Assembly: GCA_003164495.1 (NCBI GenBank)
Contig: PLTN01000162.1
Span: 1-64,000, forward strand
Length of the DNA: 64,000 nucleotides
Direction of reading: 5' to 3'
Origin: Vulcanimicrobiota bacterium
GTDB taxonomy: Bacteria; Vulcanimicrobiota; Vulcanimicrobiia; Vulcanimicrobiales; Vulcanimicrobiaceae
Shown: positions 1 to 9,300 of the stretch, one piece after another
How positions within the stretch are numbered: position 1 is the stretch's first letter
Layout of the letters: every line of letters starts with the position of its first letter
Position numbers and translations under genes: made by a program
Notes under the pieces: model-generated
Database searches by the model: none
Told to the model about the DNA's origin: nothing
The model's input: the letters and a program-made list of their open reading frames with translations, nothing else

Positions 1-88
1 GCCTATAACGTTATCAGGAAAATAACAGAAGCGTCCTTAATTCTATTGGACTGACTGAGGACGTACAAGAGCTACGGGATCGTATTTG

Positions 89-316
89 ATGACACTCGCT
101 AGAATTCCGAGAAAGCATGTTATGGGAGCCGGTCCGGCGTCGGCTGCTCCTAAGCTCATCCTTACGATCGATGAGGCGGCCGGAGTCTTGCGCATCTCGC
201 GACAGTCCGCATACGAGGCCGCCCGCCGGGGAGAGATTCCAACGATTCGGCTGGGCCGCAGAATACTGGTTCCTCGCCGGGCGCTGGAGAAACTCATCGG
301 GGCTGAGATCGGCTGA
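89..316 (+). CDS. Excisionase-like HTH DNA-binding protein
   Basis: This gene encodes a small protein of about 75 aa. Its C-terminal two thirds form a MerR/excisionase-type winged HTH: a helix pair around TIDEAAGVLRISRQSAYEA, a basic turn, then IRLGRRILVPRRALEKLIG. Proteins of this family (HTH_17) bind short DNA sites and commonly act as excisionases or regulators on mobile elements. The first 20 or so residues are not conserved, so translation may instead start at the ATG at 122; a TTG at 86 is also in frame. It stands alone at the left edge of an accessory region. The family is fairly sure; the role in excision is inferred from context, and no integrase is visible. Confidence 0.75.
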   Translation: MTLARIPRKHVMGAGPASAAPKLILTIDEAAGVLRISRQSAYEAARRGEIPTIRLGRRILVPRRALEKLIGAEIG

Positions 317-419
317 TCGCCCCCGCGTCAAATTCGGCTTCTGGTGACAGTGTTGGCACGCCGGGCGCGCTGCGCCCGCAAAAGTGACCCCGGCGTCACG
401 TCGAAGGTGATGTAACGAT

Positions 420-466
420 CTGCTGTGCGATCGCGACTATACCGTTACGCAAAGCACTTTCATGCC
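420..466. repeat. 47-bp dispersed repeat, copy 1
   Basis: This 47-bp block matches 2370-2416 with 5 mismatches. It begins just past the patatin stop codon. Read on the minus strand, both copies contain a short frame ending in KVL..TV and TAG, so it could be the decayed 3' end of a duplicated gene or a recombination site. A shorter match (AAGCACTTTTCATGCC) lies at 10,542-10,557. Confidence 0.6.
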
Positions 467-467
467 C

Positions 468-1463
468 TCAGGCGGTCGATCCGACCTGGAGACCATCTGC
501 GTACGCCGCAGCGATGCCGACGGCATCATTGAAGTCAAGGACCGACACAGCGATTGGCTTCGTCGGTCGAATCTGTTTGATCGTCGCCGTGCTTGTCTGG
601 GCCAACTTCATGTCGAGTTCAAGAATACGTTGTTGCATCACGGACAGACTCGCGATTCCGATATCGGCGAGGCTTGCCGTAGCAGAAACGGCCTGCGCGG
701 ACGGTACCGGGTCTAGGAAAACGACGTGCACCTCAGTGGCCCCGGCTGCGATCGCCAGACTAATCGGGCTATTGTTCGTTACGCCGCCATCTACATAGTC
801 GTGGCGAACATTGCTCTGCCCGAGATTCATGCCAACGGGCTCGAAAGCTCCCGGAATCGACATGGACGCCCGAACGGCGCTGAGGTAATTGTCGTTCGAG
901 AGGCGATAACTGGGATCTGGGGAGCGAAACGTCGTGAAGCGTTGTTCGTCGTCATTCGTCGCGTTGACAAAGGAGTAGAAGGCGTCGGAAGTGCCGTTCG
1001 TTAGATTTGTCGTCGAGATGATGAGCGTCGCCTTCAAAGCGTTCAGTGATAAAATCGGTTTGAGCAGTGCCTCGATTGGGGCTGGATCGTACACACCGCG
1101 TAAGGCAAGGAGCGCCTTCTTCGATCCGATTTCGAACCAGGAGTTGAGGAGATGAAGGTTTCCGATGGCTTCGAGTGGCTTCCCTCGCAGGCCCTCGACA
1201 TTGTCAATGAAGGCGCTAACCTTCTTGACAACGTCCAGGTACCGCACGGCATTCTGGCTTGGAATTGTCTTCCAGAGCTCGGCGAGTTCATCTAACGCAC
1301 CTTGCGCAAAGAACGCCGCGTTAATCGCACCGATCGATGTGCCGCATACAATGTCGAACTTCGTTCGCATTGAAAGTGCGGCAAGTACGCCGGCCTCGAA
1401 AGCCCCTCGCGCACCACCACCGCTAAGAACAATGGCTCGTTTTGCCGGCGCACTTTCAGGCAT
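468..1463 (-). CDS. Patatin-like phospholipase
   Basis: This 331-aa protein is a patatin-family serine lipase. The oxyanion loop GGGARG is at residues 15-20, the nucleophile elbow GTSIG has Ser43, and the second dyad residue is Asp225 in DGG. The family hydrolyses acyl ester bonds of phospholipids through a Ser-Asp dyad. No signal peptide or membrane segment is seen, so a cytosolic enzyme is expected. Patatins of this size occur both as housekeeping lipases and as membrane-damaging effectors in anti-phage systems. No cyclase or sensor gene is adjacent, so a defence role is only suggested by the neighbourhood. Confidence 0.9.
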   Translation of the reverse strand: MPESAPAKRAIVLSGGGARGAFEAGVLAALSMRTKFDIVCGTSIGAINAAFFAQGALDELAELWKTIPSQNAVRYLDVVKKVSAFIDNVEGLRGKPLEAIGNLHLLNSWFEIGSKKALLALRGVYDPAPIEALLKPILSLNALKATLIISTTNLTNGTSDAFYSFVNATNDDEQRFTTFRSPDPSYRLSNDNYLSAVRASMSIPGAFEPVGMNLGQSNVRHDYVDGGVTNNSPISLAIAAGATEVHVVFLDPVPSAQAVSATASLADIGIASLSVMQQRILELDMKLAQTSTATIKQIRPTKPIAVSVLDFNDAVGIAAAYADGLQVGSTA

Positions 1464-1635
1464 TTTCAGTCCCCTCGATCAGCAATGGGTAGGGCATGGC
1501 CATATTGTGCGGGGACGCCGTGCCAGGGGTGTGGCACAGCTGTGCCATGCTCGCGCCCTATTATAACGCGAGCCACGCCACAGCAGGCCAAGCTTCCGAC
1601 CTGCGATAGCGCCGTGAACGCTTGCTCTCCGCTCT

Positions 1636-1931
1636 CACCCTCGGCGCGCTGATCCTGGCCACGCCGATGTTGTTGAGGGTGTTCGCCTCACCGTCGCGGT
1701 CGCCTAATTCACGGAGGAGCGCGAGGGCTTGCTGGTAGGACTGCCGATATTCATGGTGGCGCGCGCCTCACTGTCGCGGTGGCCCAACTCGCGGAAGAGC
1801 GCGAGTGCCTGTTGATGGGACTGCAACGCGGCGGCGGACTGGCCTTGAGCCTCTTCGACGAGGCCGATGTTGCTTTGGGCGCCCGCCCCGCCGTCGCGGT
1901 CGGGCACCTGTGGGGGCTGCTCGCCGGACAT
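1636..1931 (-). pseudogene. Decayed TPR-repeat protein fragment
   Basis: Two frames on the minus strand carry tetratricopeptide repeat sequence: SHQQALALFRELGHRDSEA in one, and YQQALALLRELGDRDGEA then NTLNNIGVARIS in the next. The break lies near 1755, where the first frame runs into unrelated residues. These 40-residue units with LGDRDGEA are typical of large bacterial TPR proteins, often attached to NTPase sensor domains. Only about two repeats remain and both ends are missing, so this is a frameshifted remnant. Confidence 0.7.
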
Positions 1932-2544
1932 CCCGACCCCTAACGGTCCGGGCGAACGATCGTGAGCCTCGCACCCTCGACGATGTTATCGAGGCGGGGC
2001 GTCGGCGTCGGAATCGCGCTCGCTGGTCGCGAGGCGGGCGGTTGAGGAATCGGATTATCGGCCATCGGTCGCCAAAGTTTACCACGAAACTTTGCGGGGA
2101 CGATAAACTGAGCGCAGGCGATCTCAATTTCCCGGAGTTTGGCCTGGTCCTCGTAGCGCTCTCTACGGTCACAATTTTTTGTCTCCGTACGCCAGCGTGA
2201 GTCTCGAACAAATCGCGGCGGCCGACGTTCATTGCGAGTGACGTTGCCCGGGTAATCCGGGCCCTTCTGGAAGTCTGAACTCGCCGGCAAGCTGGCGTCT
2301 TTTGTGCGTGGCGGAATTGCAGAAACATTCGCGAAATATTATCGCCGGACCGGGTGCTTTACGAAGCCGCTGCTGTGCGATGGCGACTATACGGTTGCGC
2401 TAAGCACTTTCAGGCCGGCGAAGCGCAGGTCAGGCCGTGCCTAAGCTCTGGCGAAGCGTCAAATGGGCGCAATGCGATTAAGTGTCACAGGGCCTGGTGC
2501 CGACAAGACTTTCAATTCGCATAAGAGCGAACGACCGCGTCGGG
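1932..2544. other. Gene-poor stretch in the accessory region
   Basis: No convincing gene is seen in these 613 bases. A minus-strand frame at 1940-2290 is open, but its composition is unremarkable and no domain is recognised. Copy 2 of the 47-bp repeat lies inside. The stretch looks like decayed intergenic DNA between the TPR remnant and the next gene. Confidence 0.5.
2370..2416. repeat. 47-bp dispersed repeat, copy 2
   Basis: This is the second copy of the block at 420-466, in the same orientation, differing at 5 of 47 positions. It lies about 130 bp past the stop codon of the minus-strand gene at 2545-3882. In both places, therefore, it follows the 3' end of a minus-strand accessory gene. 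Confidence 0.6.
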
Positions 2545-3882
2545 CTAGGATTCCTGCGGCGGTGAGGATGAGATTATTAGGCGATTCGCCGACATGTTGG
2601 TCATCGAAGCGTTGACGCCAATGACCGCGACGTTGCTTGAATCAATAAAGGCCTTGCCAACCAGGTCTGCCGCCTTCTGGTGAAGTGAAATTGGTCGCAG
2701 CTGGCTCAAGTCCGTCCCCGAGACACCGGACGCGATGTAATCCGGGATCCGAATCACCTCATCGAGATAAGTGCCTTTGCGGCCATCGTTGCGCGGGCCG
2801 GGAATTCCTAGAGCAATCTTTGCCGCCGGGACCTTTCGTCGCTGCGAGAAGGCGTGCGCATTGTCGGCAAACGTCGGGTAAGCAATCGCTCCGTACGATG
2901 TCGTCATATCGTCACGATCGGGCATGAACGCGATAAGTTCGGCTCGGCCCTCAAGCTGCAGCAGCGTTGCGACGATACCGCCGAAAGCGGCAAGCAAAAT
3001 CATATCTTGAAACAAATTGCAGTTGAAGCTGTTCGCGTTCGCGAGCTGACGCAGTCGACGCGTCCGCTCAATTGTGCCTTGCTGGTCGGCCGCATCTTTC
3101 ATGTTTTCATACATGCTGATGGTCGTATCAATCGCCTGGCGCGCGGTCGCGACATCAGGGATGAACTGTCGATCGCGATTGACTACAAACGCAAAATGAA
3201 AGCGCCGTGGTGACCGCAAGAAAGCGATCATCTGGGGCGTAATGTTACGAACGCGTTTGGCATCCTTGGGAAAGACCGCTGCGATTTCGGTCTGCATCGT
3301 CACGAAGTCTCGATCGGAGGGAAATACCGTGAATGCGAACACATCGTTTGGGCGCGTCTCGTCATGAAGGCAGAAGTCCGCCGAAATCAACCACTTCGCT
3401 TCTGCGCCGCGTACTACGAACTCCGTAAAGTTCTGCCGCATCGTCGGAGTACCGGTGTTAAGCGCCGCTAAGACGTGCTCAACGAGATTGTCGACGAAGC
3501 CACCCGGTGGCGCGTCATCGGCCCAGCGCGGAACATAGATGTCCCGCAGTGGGCCGGCAAGCACCGTCGCGCGGAGATGCGCTTCTCGAACGTCACGCGG
3601 AAAAATGGCAAAAAATGGGAAGATTGCACGGAGCGGCCGTGCAACCGGATCGCCGCTGATGAGCACGGACTCAACATACTGCGGTGACGCCCGCAGGATC
3701 GAGTCCCAGATTGACCGTCGCTCCGCATCGCCCGCCGAAAGTCGATCGGCAGCTGCGCAGATGTCTGACCAATATGCGCCAAGTTGCCCCTGGACGGCAT
3801 ACGCAAGACGCATGAGATACGCATCGATTGCAGCTGCATTCCAAACGGCCTTCGGCACGGCACCTTCGACTGAGGCCGACAC
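2545..3882 (-). CDS. Hypothetical protein, 445 aa
   Basis: I do not recognise this 445-aa protein. It looks soluble and mixed alpha/beta, with no signal peptide. A hydrophobic segment near residues 295-310 (DMILLAAFGGIVATLL) could be a buried strand-helix or a single membrane helix. Translation starts at GTG 3882, with AGAGGAG four bases upstream; an out-of-frame ATG overlaps it. Base composition is lower in GC than the metabolic genes further right. The gene stands alone, with 613 bp of decayed DNA after it and about 360 bp before the next gene, which is divergent. Confidence 0.75.
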   Translation of the reverse strand: MSASVEGAVPKAVWNAAAIDAYLMRLAYAVQGQLGAYWSDICAAADRLSAGDAERRSIWDSILRASPQYVESVLISGDPVARPLRAIFPFFAIFPRDVREAHLRATVLAGPLRDIYVPRWADDAPPGGFVDNLVEHVLAALNTGTPTMRQNFTEFVVRGAEAKWLISADFCLHDETRPNDVFAFTVFPSDRDFVTMQTEIAAVFPKDAKRVRNITPQMIAFLRSPRRFHFAFVVNRDRQFIPDVATARQAIDTTISMYENMKDAADQQGTIERTRRLRQLANANSFNCNLFQDMILLAAFGGIVATLLQLEGRAELIAFMPDRDDMTTSYGAIAYPTFADNAHAFSQRRKVPAAKIALGIPGPRNDGRKGTYLDEVIRIPDYIASGVSGTDLSQLRPISLHQKAADLVGKAFIDSSNVAVIGVNASMTNMSANRLIISSSPPQES

Positions 3883-4243
3883 ATTGCTCCTCTAGAATTG
3901 TTCTTGCTTCTTATTCTTCTGGGTGCTCGGATCGCGGAACCGTTAATTCGACCGGGAAGTACGCTAGCGAGAAGCATTCCCGAACAGTCGCTTCCGGAAG
4001 GAGCGAAGCGTGCACCCGGGATACCCGCGACCTTCTCCTTCGCGCGCAATTTTTCCGTCGTGCGACGCCGCCCAGCTGGCTTCGTTATATGATTTAATTC
4101 CCTAATCCGTGCCGCGTTGGCGGTCGAGCCTAAGGATAGGCCTATCCGAGTGGCCTAGCCCGAGAACGGGCCCTCGAAGCGGCGAAGGGCAGTCGCCGTC
4201 GAACATTATTGGCACGCTAAGGGGGCGTTCCATTTGTTTTTGG

Positions 4244-4810
4244 ATGGTTGTTAGATTGACCGATGTAGTTTCGGATTTCAATGATGCTGTGGCGCGTGGT
4301 GCGCCGGTAAGCCTTCACAACGCGAAAGGCGAGCATGAGGATGTCATCCCGTTTGTTCCCCAGAGTCTGCTCGGGAACATCAAGGGTCAATACTATGCTG
4401 TCTCCGATCCTGGCCAGCTCGTGGTTCTCGATGTTGCGCGCTGGACTCGTTTGAGCAAAATACCGCGCGTTGACAATGTTCGTCTTATAGACCCGACCGG
4501 CGTGTCACAGACCGTCGCGCCGCGTAACCTGCACGGATGGTCCCTTGAGTTTGATGTTCGAGGCATAGCAAAGGGCGACGTGTACCGGGTCGAGGTGTTT
4601 CCGGATCCGACGGGCCCGTCATTTACGATGGTGGAGCAGATACCAGCTGGGACTCATACATCCGTTGTTCAGCACTTCAAGGTTCCATTGACCCGAGAGG
4701 CGCGCGCGGAGGTGTCGATAGCGATCTACCGAGTCGACGCGGCTACCGCGAGGCGAGATGCGAACGAAAGCCGCCCGCAGGAATGGGGAGAGTACTTCGA
4801 GGTGCGTTGA
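4244..4810 (+). CDS. Hypothetical protein upstream of the SEFIR gene
   Basis: This is an unrecognised soluble protein of about 188 aa. The open frame continues upstream to 4109, but the upstream part is Arg/Ser/Pro-rich and not protein-like, so the ATG at 4244 (MVVRLTDVV) is preferred. The C-terminal 120 residues look beta-rich. The SEFIR-domain gene follows 69 bp downstream on the same strand, so the two probably share a transcript. A role as sensor or partner for the SEFIR protein is inference from that pairing alone. Confidence 0.65.
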   Translation: MVVRLTDVVSDFNDAVARGAPVSLHNAKGEHEDVIPFVPQSLLGNIKGQYYAVSDPGQLVVLDVARWTRLSKIPRVDNVRLIDPTGVSQTVAPRNLHGWSLEFDVRGIAKGDVYRVEVFPDPTGPSFTMVEQIPAGTHTSVVQHFKVPLTREARAEVSIAIYRVDAATARRDANESRPQEWGEYFEVR

Positions 4811-4879
4811 TTACGCGTATGCAGACCCGCACGTGCGCCCGAGGAATCCGAATCGTCTTCAGCGGAGCGACACGATAGC

Positions 4880-6157
4880 ATGGAAACTGGCGGGGTCGGA
4901 TTGCCCTCGGTCATCAGTTACGCTCGTGGTTCGCACGACGCGCAGGTTATCGGCCTGGCAGAGCGCTTGATTATGGAGGGAGTTCCCTGCGACGTAGACC
5001 TCTTCGATCCGCGCCCGCGCGGCGGTTGGTCTCGATGGATGACCGAGAAGATGAGCGGCACGGAGATCGTTCTCGTCGTCTGCTCGGAGGCATATTACCG
5101 AAGGTTTCATCTTGAGGAGCCCCTTGGCGTTGGCCAAGGCGCAACGTACGAAAGCGGAATGCTAAACCGGCGCGTGGTGGCAGCGCAAGGTTCTGAACAC
5201 GGGGTTATCCCGATTCTCTTCGATGCGGCTGACGTTCGGTGGATTCCCGAGTTCTTGCGCGACGAGACGCACTTCGTGCTGCCTGCCCAATACGACGATC
5301 TCTATCGCGTGCTGACGAACCAGCCCGCGTACGTGCGCCCTCCATTGGGTGCCGTCCGTCCACTGCCGCCGCTTGCAGGTTCTGGTAGCCGTCCTCCACC
5401 GATTGCGCCGGCAACGGAAGCAACAGCCTCAGTCGCCCCGAGCGCGCCGCAACTCCCGCTGGCTGTGTTCAAGCCACGTGAGGGCCAATTGATTTTCGCT
5501 CGCTATGCCGATTTGGTTCGTGAGCGCGGTTCGATCAACGTCACGCTTGTCGCTGGTGATGACGATGAGGTGGCGAGCGTTTCGCGGTTGAGGAATCATT
5601 CCCAGACGCTGCCGATGGGTTGGGGACTCGAGGCCGCCTTCGTGCGCGTCCGGAGTTACAGAGAAGTGACCCGAGAGGGCAGGCGCAGCGTCGAACTCGT
5701 CTTGGTGGAAGAAGATCGTCGGGGAAGCATGACGTCGGACATGAGCGTCAACGGCATCACCGCGGATCAGATCGCCACTCGTCGAGCGCGCCGAATTCTT
5801 CTTGATGAGCGCCCGGTCGAATCTGAACTGGGACAATTTTCAACCCAGCGGCTCAACGAGGAAACGCTTGAGGGGTTCGTCTCCGGTCGGAGCGGCGGAG
5901 GGGACGGGTCGTTTATCGTTACCAGGTCGCCGCTACCACCGCTCGCATCCTTCGATGACCCGGATCTCGTTGAAGTCGGCAGACTTCTTTGCGCCTTGAT
6001 GCTCATTACGACGAACTGCGTGGAGCAGATTTCTCGGCTCGTCTTGCGTCGGACAGCGGCCGGTATCGAGGTTGAATTTGTAGGTCACCGCGCGCGCGTA
6101 TACTCGAATCAGGAACCGTTTAGGATGACAATCTCGGGAGTCTGCCCGATATCGTAG
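4880..6157 (+). CDS. SEFIR-domain (TIR-superfamily) protein
   Basis: The first 140 residues of this 425-aa protein form a SEFIR domain: SVISYA at 10-15, a helix ending in AERL, then DPRPRGGWSRWM, a hydrophobic strand EIVLVVCSEAY, and a conserved-looking acidic position at Glu91 (YESGML). SEFIR is a relative of TIR; bacterial members have been linked to anti-phage immunity through NAD+ depletion. A Pro-rich linker (about 150-195) joins a C-terminal region of 230 residues that I do not recognise, which would be the candidate sensor or regulatory part. The unknown gene ending at 4810 is probably co-transcribed. NADase activity is inferred, not seen. Confidence 0.8.
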   Translation: METGGVGLPSVISYARGSHDAQVIGLAERLIMEGVPCDVDLFDPRPRGGWSRWMTEKMSGTEIVLVVCSEAYYRRFHLEEPLGVGQGATYESGMLNRRVVAAQGSEHGVIPILFDAADVRWIPEFLRDETHFVLPAQYDDLYRVLTNQPAYVRPPLGAVRPLPPLAGSGSRPPPIAPATEATASVAPSAPQLPLAVFKPREGQLIFARYADLVRERGSINVTLVAGDDDEVASVSRLRNHSQTLPMGWGLEAAFVRVRSYREVTREGRRSVELVLVEEDRRGSMTSDMSVNGITADQIATRRARRILLDERPVESELGQFSTQRLNEETLEGFVSGRSGGGDGSFIVTRSPLPPLASFDDPDLVEVGRLLCALMLITTNCVEQISRLVLRRTAAGIEVEFVGHRARVYSNQEPFRMTISGVCPIS

Positions 6158-6367
6158 GGCCTACGGCTTTGCTGTCGTCGGCGGGGGTAAGTTCTGGCCA
6201 TTTCGCTCCCATTGAAATAGACGGCGGGGCGAATCGTCTCGACAACAACCTCCACACTGTGGCCGTCGTGCCGCTCGTCGAGTATTTCGGCAAGTACCGC
6301 CTGAAACCGGTGCCTCCGAGCCGACGCCCCGTTCTAGAACGTCGTTCGCACGCATCGCGCGATCCGA
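6158..6367. other. Convergent intergenic gap
   Basis: This 210-bp gap lies between the convergent SEFIR and giant nuclease-like genes. I see no gene, no clear terminator hairpin with a T-run and no repeat in it. Confidence 0.5.
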
Positions 6368-9300
6368 CTACACCCCGCCTATGCTACCTGAGATCTGATC
6401 CATGTACACGCCATCGATGCCGTACGACTTCGCGATTGCTCGAAGTACCGCCGCAGTCCGCGGTGCGGTGATGGCATATCGCTTCGCCAAATCCTCAAAC
6501 CGACGCTTTTCTCCACGCTCCAGCTCACCGCCGTCGAGTGGACCGCGGGTCGTCACACCCCGTCCGTTCCGGACGCCGAGCTCAACGCCACGTTCGATCT
6601 CGCGGCTCTTGGCCCGCTCGATCGTGTCTCGAACGGCCTTCGGGGGCCACTCTCCATTCCCGTCCGGCTTCGCAGCCGCCAAAATCGTGCCGATCTGTTG
6701 ATCGACAATCGCTGACCTCTTTGCTACGGCGGCTCCAGCGCGTACGGCGTTCACCCAAGCCATGAGCGCGGCTCCGTCGATCTGACCGTCTTCGTCTGAT
6801 CCGGGCACGCGCTTCCAGCTGTCGAGCAGCATGTAGCTCTGCGTCGCTAACGCGGCTCGGCGTTCCGGATCTTCATCAGTAGCAGTAGCCGTACCGTCGT
6901 CGTCACCGCGATAGATTGACGAGACGACGGTCAGGAAGAAATCGGGGCTTTCTGCAAGACCGGTTTCGAGCAGCTTTGGTTCGCGCCCCGAATTCTGCAA
7001 GAAACCGTAGTACGTCCACTCAAGGCCAAAGAGCGCCACGCGATCGATACTAGGGTCGGCTTCAAGGCGATCGAGAATCAATCCGCAATAATGCCCGAGC
7101 ATCGATGAATCGTTGCCGCCACGCACGGAGCCGATCTGCGAGCTGGCTGCTTCCATTGCTCTCAGCTGCAACGAAGACGGAAAGTCTTTTGGCCCCGTCT
7201 GACCGATCAAAGCGACGGCTTCGACGGGCCGATCCACACGCAGCAACTCTTTGACTGCGACAACCCGATCCGCCGGGCTCGCGTGCATCATGAACATCCA
7301 GGGGACGCTCTTCCAGTAAGCGTCGTCCACGGTTTCGCCTGCCTCGCTCGCAACCCGGATCGTGACCGTATCGAACGGCATCCCGCGAAGTATGACCGCA
7401 ATCGCCTCTGCTGACCAACCTGCAGTCACCGCATCTCGAACAAGACCGGCGGCCCACTCGCTTCCGAGTACCTCGACCGCGCCAAGAACCAGCCCGCGGC
7501 CAAACTCGCGCAGCTTGTAATCTTCCGAGCGGCAAGCGCGATCGACAATTGCAGGGCGAACGGGATCGTCCAAACCGGTCTTCATCAATGCGGTTCCGAG
7601 CGCAACTGGATTCTCGACAGCCGAAGCCATCTCGAAAATCAGCTCAATGTCGGCAGCTTCGATCAGCTCGCGCGCGACGCGAAGTCGATTCTCATCGTTG
7701 AGCGCGAGCATTTTGTACAGATCATGACCTGCGTTGGTAACCGGCGGCTTCGGATAATTCGCGAAGACCCACCCGTCACGTTCGACGAGACTTGTCGGTG
7801 CGAGCAGGTCAAAGGCTTCCTGTAAGAGCCCAAGCACCGGTTCCGGCATCGCCCACCAAGTCGACGACGATTCGCGATGACGGTTGAGCACACCACGGAC
7901 GAATTCACGCGCGTCGACGCGTGTACGTTCATCGACGATCTCTCGCGCGACATCGAGAAACGCCCGAGCCATCCGCTCTTGCTGGCCATGCGTGAGTCCT
8001 ACCACGTTCTTGAAAAAATCGCTCCAACGCTCGACGTCGGACCCGACATCTGCGAGAAGCCGCTCGAACACCTCGTTGGCGCTCCTCTGCAGAAGCTTTT
8101 GCGTCGGAAATTCTTGCGCGTCTTCTTCTACGCGGCGCCAAATCAGCTGAGAGGAGTAAGACGAGTGATCGCCGCCGCCTTTAGGCAGGATTGAGAGCAT
8201 GAGATCCCAAGCGGCACGATTCGCATCACTCCGCATCATGTCAAGACAAGTGAGCCGATCTTCGAGCGATACATATGTCTGCGGTGTCCACGGCAAGAAA
8301 ATCTGGCGCAGGGTCGCTGTCGGGCGATTACCCTGGCGATTGTCTCGAGTGTCGCGTTCGGCCAGACGCGCGAGCACGGCGACCGCTCGAGCGAAGTACG
8401 CCGGCGCCCACGCTAGACGCTCGAGCGCCGAAGTCAAGTCGGAGATGTAGTCTCGCGAGAACACACCCCCGTCGCTCTTGAGCAAGACCGAAACCGGCGC
8501 GTCATGCGCGTCAAGTGATGCGTCAAGGGCGTCGAGGAATTGATCCGGAGCGGCTTCTGCAAGCGCGGGAAATTCGGCGCGCAGTGACCACCAGAGCGCC
8601 GCGTCGGCGTGGTCAAGGAGCCCGCGGACAAATCCCTCGACGCGAGAATCGATGTGAAGGTTCGGCGGCGCTTCTTCCGGATGAACCGCCATGACATCAA
8701 GCGCTTCGGCGAGGCCGGCACGCACTTCATGCGAGTGACCCGGTTTTCGTTCGCCGTATGCGATCATCCGCGAGCGGTCGACATCGTCGAATCGCGGATC
8801 GAATTCGCGCAGCGCGACTTCGGCCCCGTCGAAGAACGCGTCAAGGTCGGACTTTGTCAGAGCCGGCGCGAGGAAGAACCACGCGTCAAGTCGAGACACC
8901 CAGCGTAGCTTCGTTCCGGACCGGATGACCGGCGCATCGATGCCCGCCGTAAGCGGTTCGAGCTCGCGGGCCACATGGTCGTACGGCTGGGTCGCGAGGC
9001 GCTCGATGAGAGCGCGATCACCCTCGTACGATTCGTCCCAAGCACCAGCTAGCAGCAATGCGCTCAGTACGCCCTTCGATGTCGTTCCGACCCAACTTGG
9101 TGGAGGCATCGTCTGCGTTGCGAGAATGCGACGAAGTACCGAAACACTTCCCCCGGCGCGTTTCGCGAGAGAACGCGCCTCACCGCGACTTCGGCTGATT
9201 CGCAGGAGGTCGACGCCGACGCCGCTCTCACGTACACCGGCCATGAGCGCTTCTTCGAGTTCGTAGCGATGCACCGGACCGAGCGTTACGTCGACGCCGG

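Noticed and set aside
340-415. Possible insertion-sequence terminus (GTGACAGTGTTGG... AAAAGTGACCCC)
   Set aside because: Looks like an IS end by eye, but no transposase fragment or matching opposite end was found.
1940-2290. 116-codon minus-strand open frame
   Set aside because: No start with a ribosome site, no domain, biased composition; it overlaps decayed DNA.
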